Both the position numbers and the translations under genes were made by a program. The notes under the pieces were generated by a model. That model did no database searches and was not told the DNA's origin. It saw nothing but the letters and a program-made list of their open reading frames with translations. Positions 5,827-6,635 of a stretch of DNA of 6,635 bases are shown here, in pieces (the first letter of the stretch is position 1; each line of letters starts with the position of its first letter). Source of the stretch: G041228335 sp964580905 (GTDB lineage Bacteria; Pseudomonadota; Alphaproteobacteria; Puniceispirillales; UBA1172); the NCBI GenBank assembly GCA_964580905.1, contig CAZOLR010000062.1, forward strand, positions 1-6,635, read 5' to 3'.

Positions 5827-6635
5827 ATGATGTGGTTCAGATCTGCTGCAAGCGAAACCCAGATCACCCATGGCCAGCGCGTCTGGCTGTATTGCCTTGC
5901 CTTTATCATCATGTGTCTTCTGGTGATCCCGACGGTGATTGTGATACCGATGTCGTTTTCGGATTCGCAATATCTGGAATTTCCGCCGCAGGAGTGGTCG
6001 CTCCGCTGGTATCAGGAATATCTGGATACCCCGCGCTGGATGAATGCCACCGTGACCTCGTTCAAAGTGGCCGCCCTGACCATGCTTGTGGCAACACCTT
6101 TTGGCACCATGGCAGCCTATGGGTTGTTCGTATCGGGAAGCCGCCTTGGCAAAGCGGTGTTTTTCCTGCTGATGACGCCGATGATTGTTCCGGTGATACT
6201 GATCGCCATCGGCACGTTTTATGTTTTTGGCAAAGTGGGTCTTGTCAATTCGACGCTGGGGCTGGTTCTGGCCCATACCGTCCTGTCTGTGCCGATTGTG
6301 ATGATTATCATTACCTCAGCGTTACGCACCTATGATCTTAATCAGGAACGTGTCGCGCAAAGTCTTGGCTCAACCCGGATCAGGGCCTTTTTTGAAATTA
6401 CCCTGCCGCAGTTGAAGTTTTCCATTATGACCGCGGCATTGCTGGCATTTCTCACGTCTTTCGACGAAGTGATTATTTCGATCTTTTTGTCGGGCGGCGG
6501 CAATTCAACCCTGACCAAGCAGATGTTCAGCGCCTTGCGTGATTATATCGATCCGACGATTGCCGCCATCTCAACCCTGATGATTGTCCTTTCTACCGGG
6601 TTGATGCTCGGGCTGCAGTTTATCGGCGATAAGGA
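5827..6635 (+). CDS. ABC transporter permease, PotC-like (second transmembrane subunit), 3' end cut by window
   Basis: An open frame of 269 codons with no stop before the window end; PotC-type permeases run about 260-285 residues, so only a short tail should be missing. It begins MMWFRSAASE. Likely helices lie at about 19-42, 75-102, 109-134, 140-164, 199-221 and 246-265. The coupling loop RVAQSLGS (175-182) followed by ITLPQ (191-195) is a divergent EAA motif with Arg in the Glu position but the Gly and LP kept. SFDEVIISIF (211-220) is typical of PotC relatives. ATG at 5827 comes one base after the previous stop, with GGGAG (5814-5818) eight bases upstream; ATG at 5830 is less well spaced. 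It is the partner of the upstream permease and forms the channel with it. Frames overlapping it at 5832-6335 (plus) and 5755-6276 (minus) have no transporter or other recognisable features. Confidence 0.95.
   Translation, partial: MMWFRSAASETQITHGQRVWLYCLAFIIMCLLVIPTVIVIPMSFSDSQYLEFPPQEWSLRWYQEYLDTPRWMNATVTSFKVAALTMLVATPFGTMAAYGLFVSGSRLGKAVFFLLMTPMIVPVILIAIGTFYVFGKVGLVNSTLGLVLAHTVLSVPIVMIIITSALRTYDLNQERVAQSLGSTRIRAFFEITLPQLKFSIMTAALLAFLTSFDEVIISIFLSGGGNSTLTKQMFSALRDYIDPTIAAISTLMIVLSTGLMLGLQFIGDK

Noticed and set aside
5755..6276. A 173-codon minus-strand frame rich in His, Arg, Lys and Gln
   Set aside because: The composition is that of the antisense of a hydrophobic membrane-protein gene. 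It overlaps two real permease genes.
5832..6335. A 167-codon plus-strand frame over the second permease
   Set aside because: It is an off-frame reading of the PotC-like gene, whose true frame starts at 5827 and stays open to the window end with clear membrane helices and a coupling loop.
1..6635. Mobile elements, CRISPR arrays, tRNA or rRNA genes, phage or defence genes
   Set aside because: There is no transposase or integrase frame, terminal or spaced direct repeats, or RNA-gene sequence. All substantial coding space is taken by the six genes listed.

Overview
The window reads as one solute uptake and oxidation locus from a Gram-negative bacterium, most likely an alphaproteobacterium of moderate GC content. 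The evidence is the Sec signal peptide on the binding protein, the LysR regulator divergent from its target operon, and the pairing of a PotABCD-type ABC importer with an FAD amine/amino-acid oxidase-like enzyme. The lineage is inferred from gene style only; there is no rRNA or other marker in the window.

Layout. A LysR-type regulator lies on the minus strand (24-932). It is separated by a 206-base, very AT-rich divergent control region (933-1138) from a plus-strand unit. That unit holds a DadA/PuuB-like FAD-dependent oxidoreductase (1139-2521), a periplasmic substrate-binding protein of the spermidine/putrescine-binding superfamily (2650-3738), a PotA-like ATPase (3826-4923), a PotB-like permease (about 4923-5825) and a PotC-like permease (5827 to beyond the window end). 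The PotC-like gene is open to the right edge and probably lacks only a few C-terminal codons. The last three genes are tightly coupled: the ATPase stop overlaps the next start as TGATG, and one base separates the two permeases. The larger gaps on each side of the binding-protein gene hold stem-loops.

How the genes fit together. The binding protein would capture a small cationic or amino-acid-like solute in the periplasm, the two permeases and the ATPase would import it, and the FAD enzyme would oxidise an amine or imino group of the imported compound or of a derivative. The LysR protein would sense the solute or a product of it. The substrate cannot be read from the sequence; polyamines, amino-acid derivatives and opine-like conjugates all remain possible.

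No mobile element, CRISPR array, RNA gene or clearly new system is visible. The points worth a second look are regulatory: a LysR-box-like dyad next to overlapping opposed TATAAT boxes; an inverted repeat that would put the oxidase Shine-Dalgarno and start codon in a loop; a 13-bp perfect stem-loop after the binding-protein gene; and a Ser in place of the usual His in the C-terminal flavin-site motif of the oxidase.
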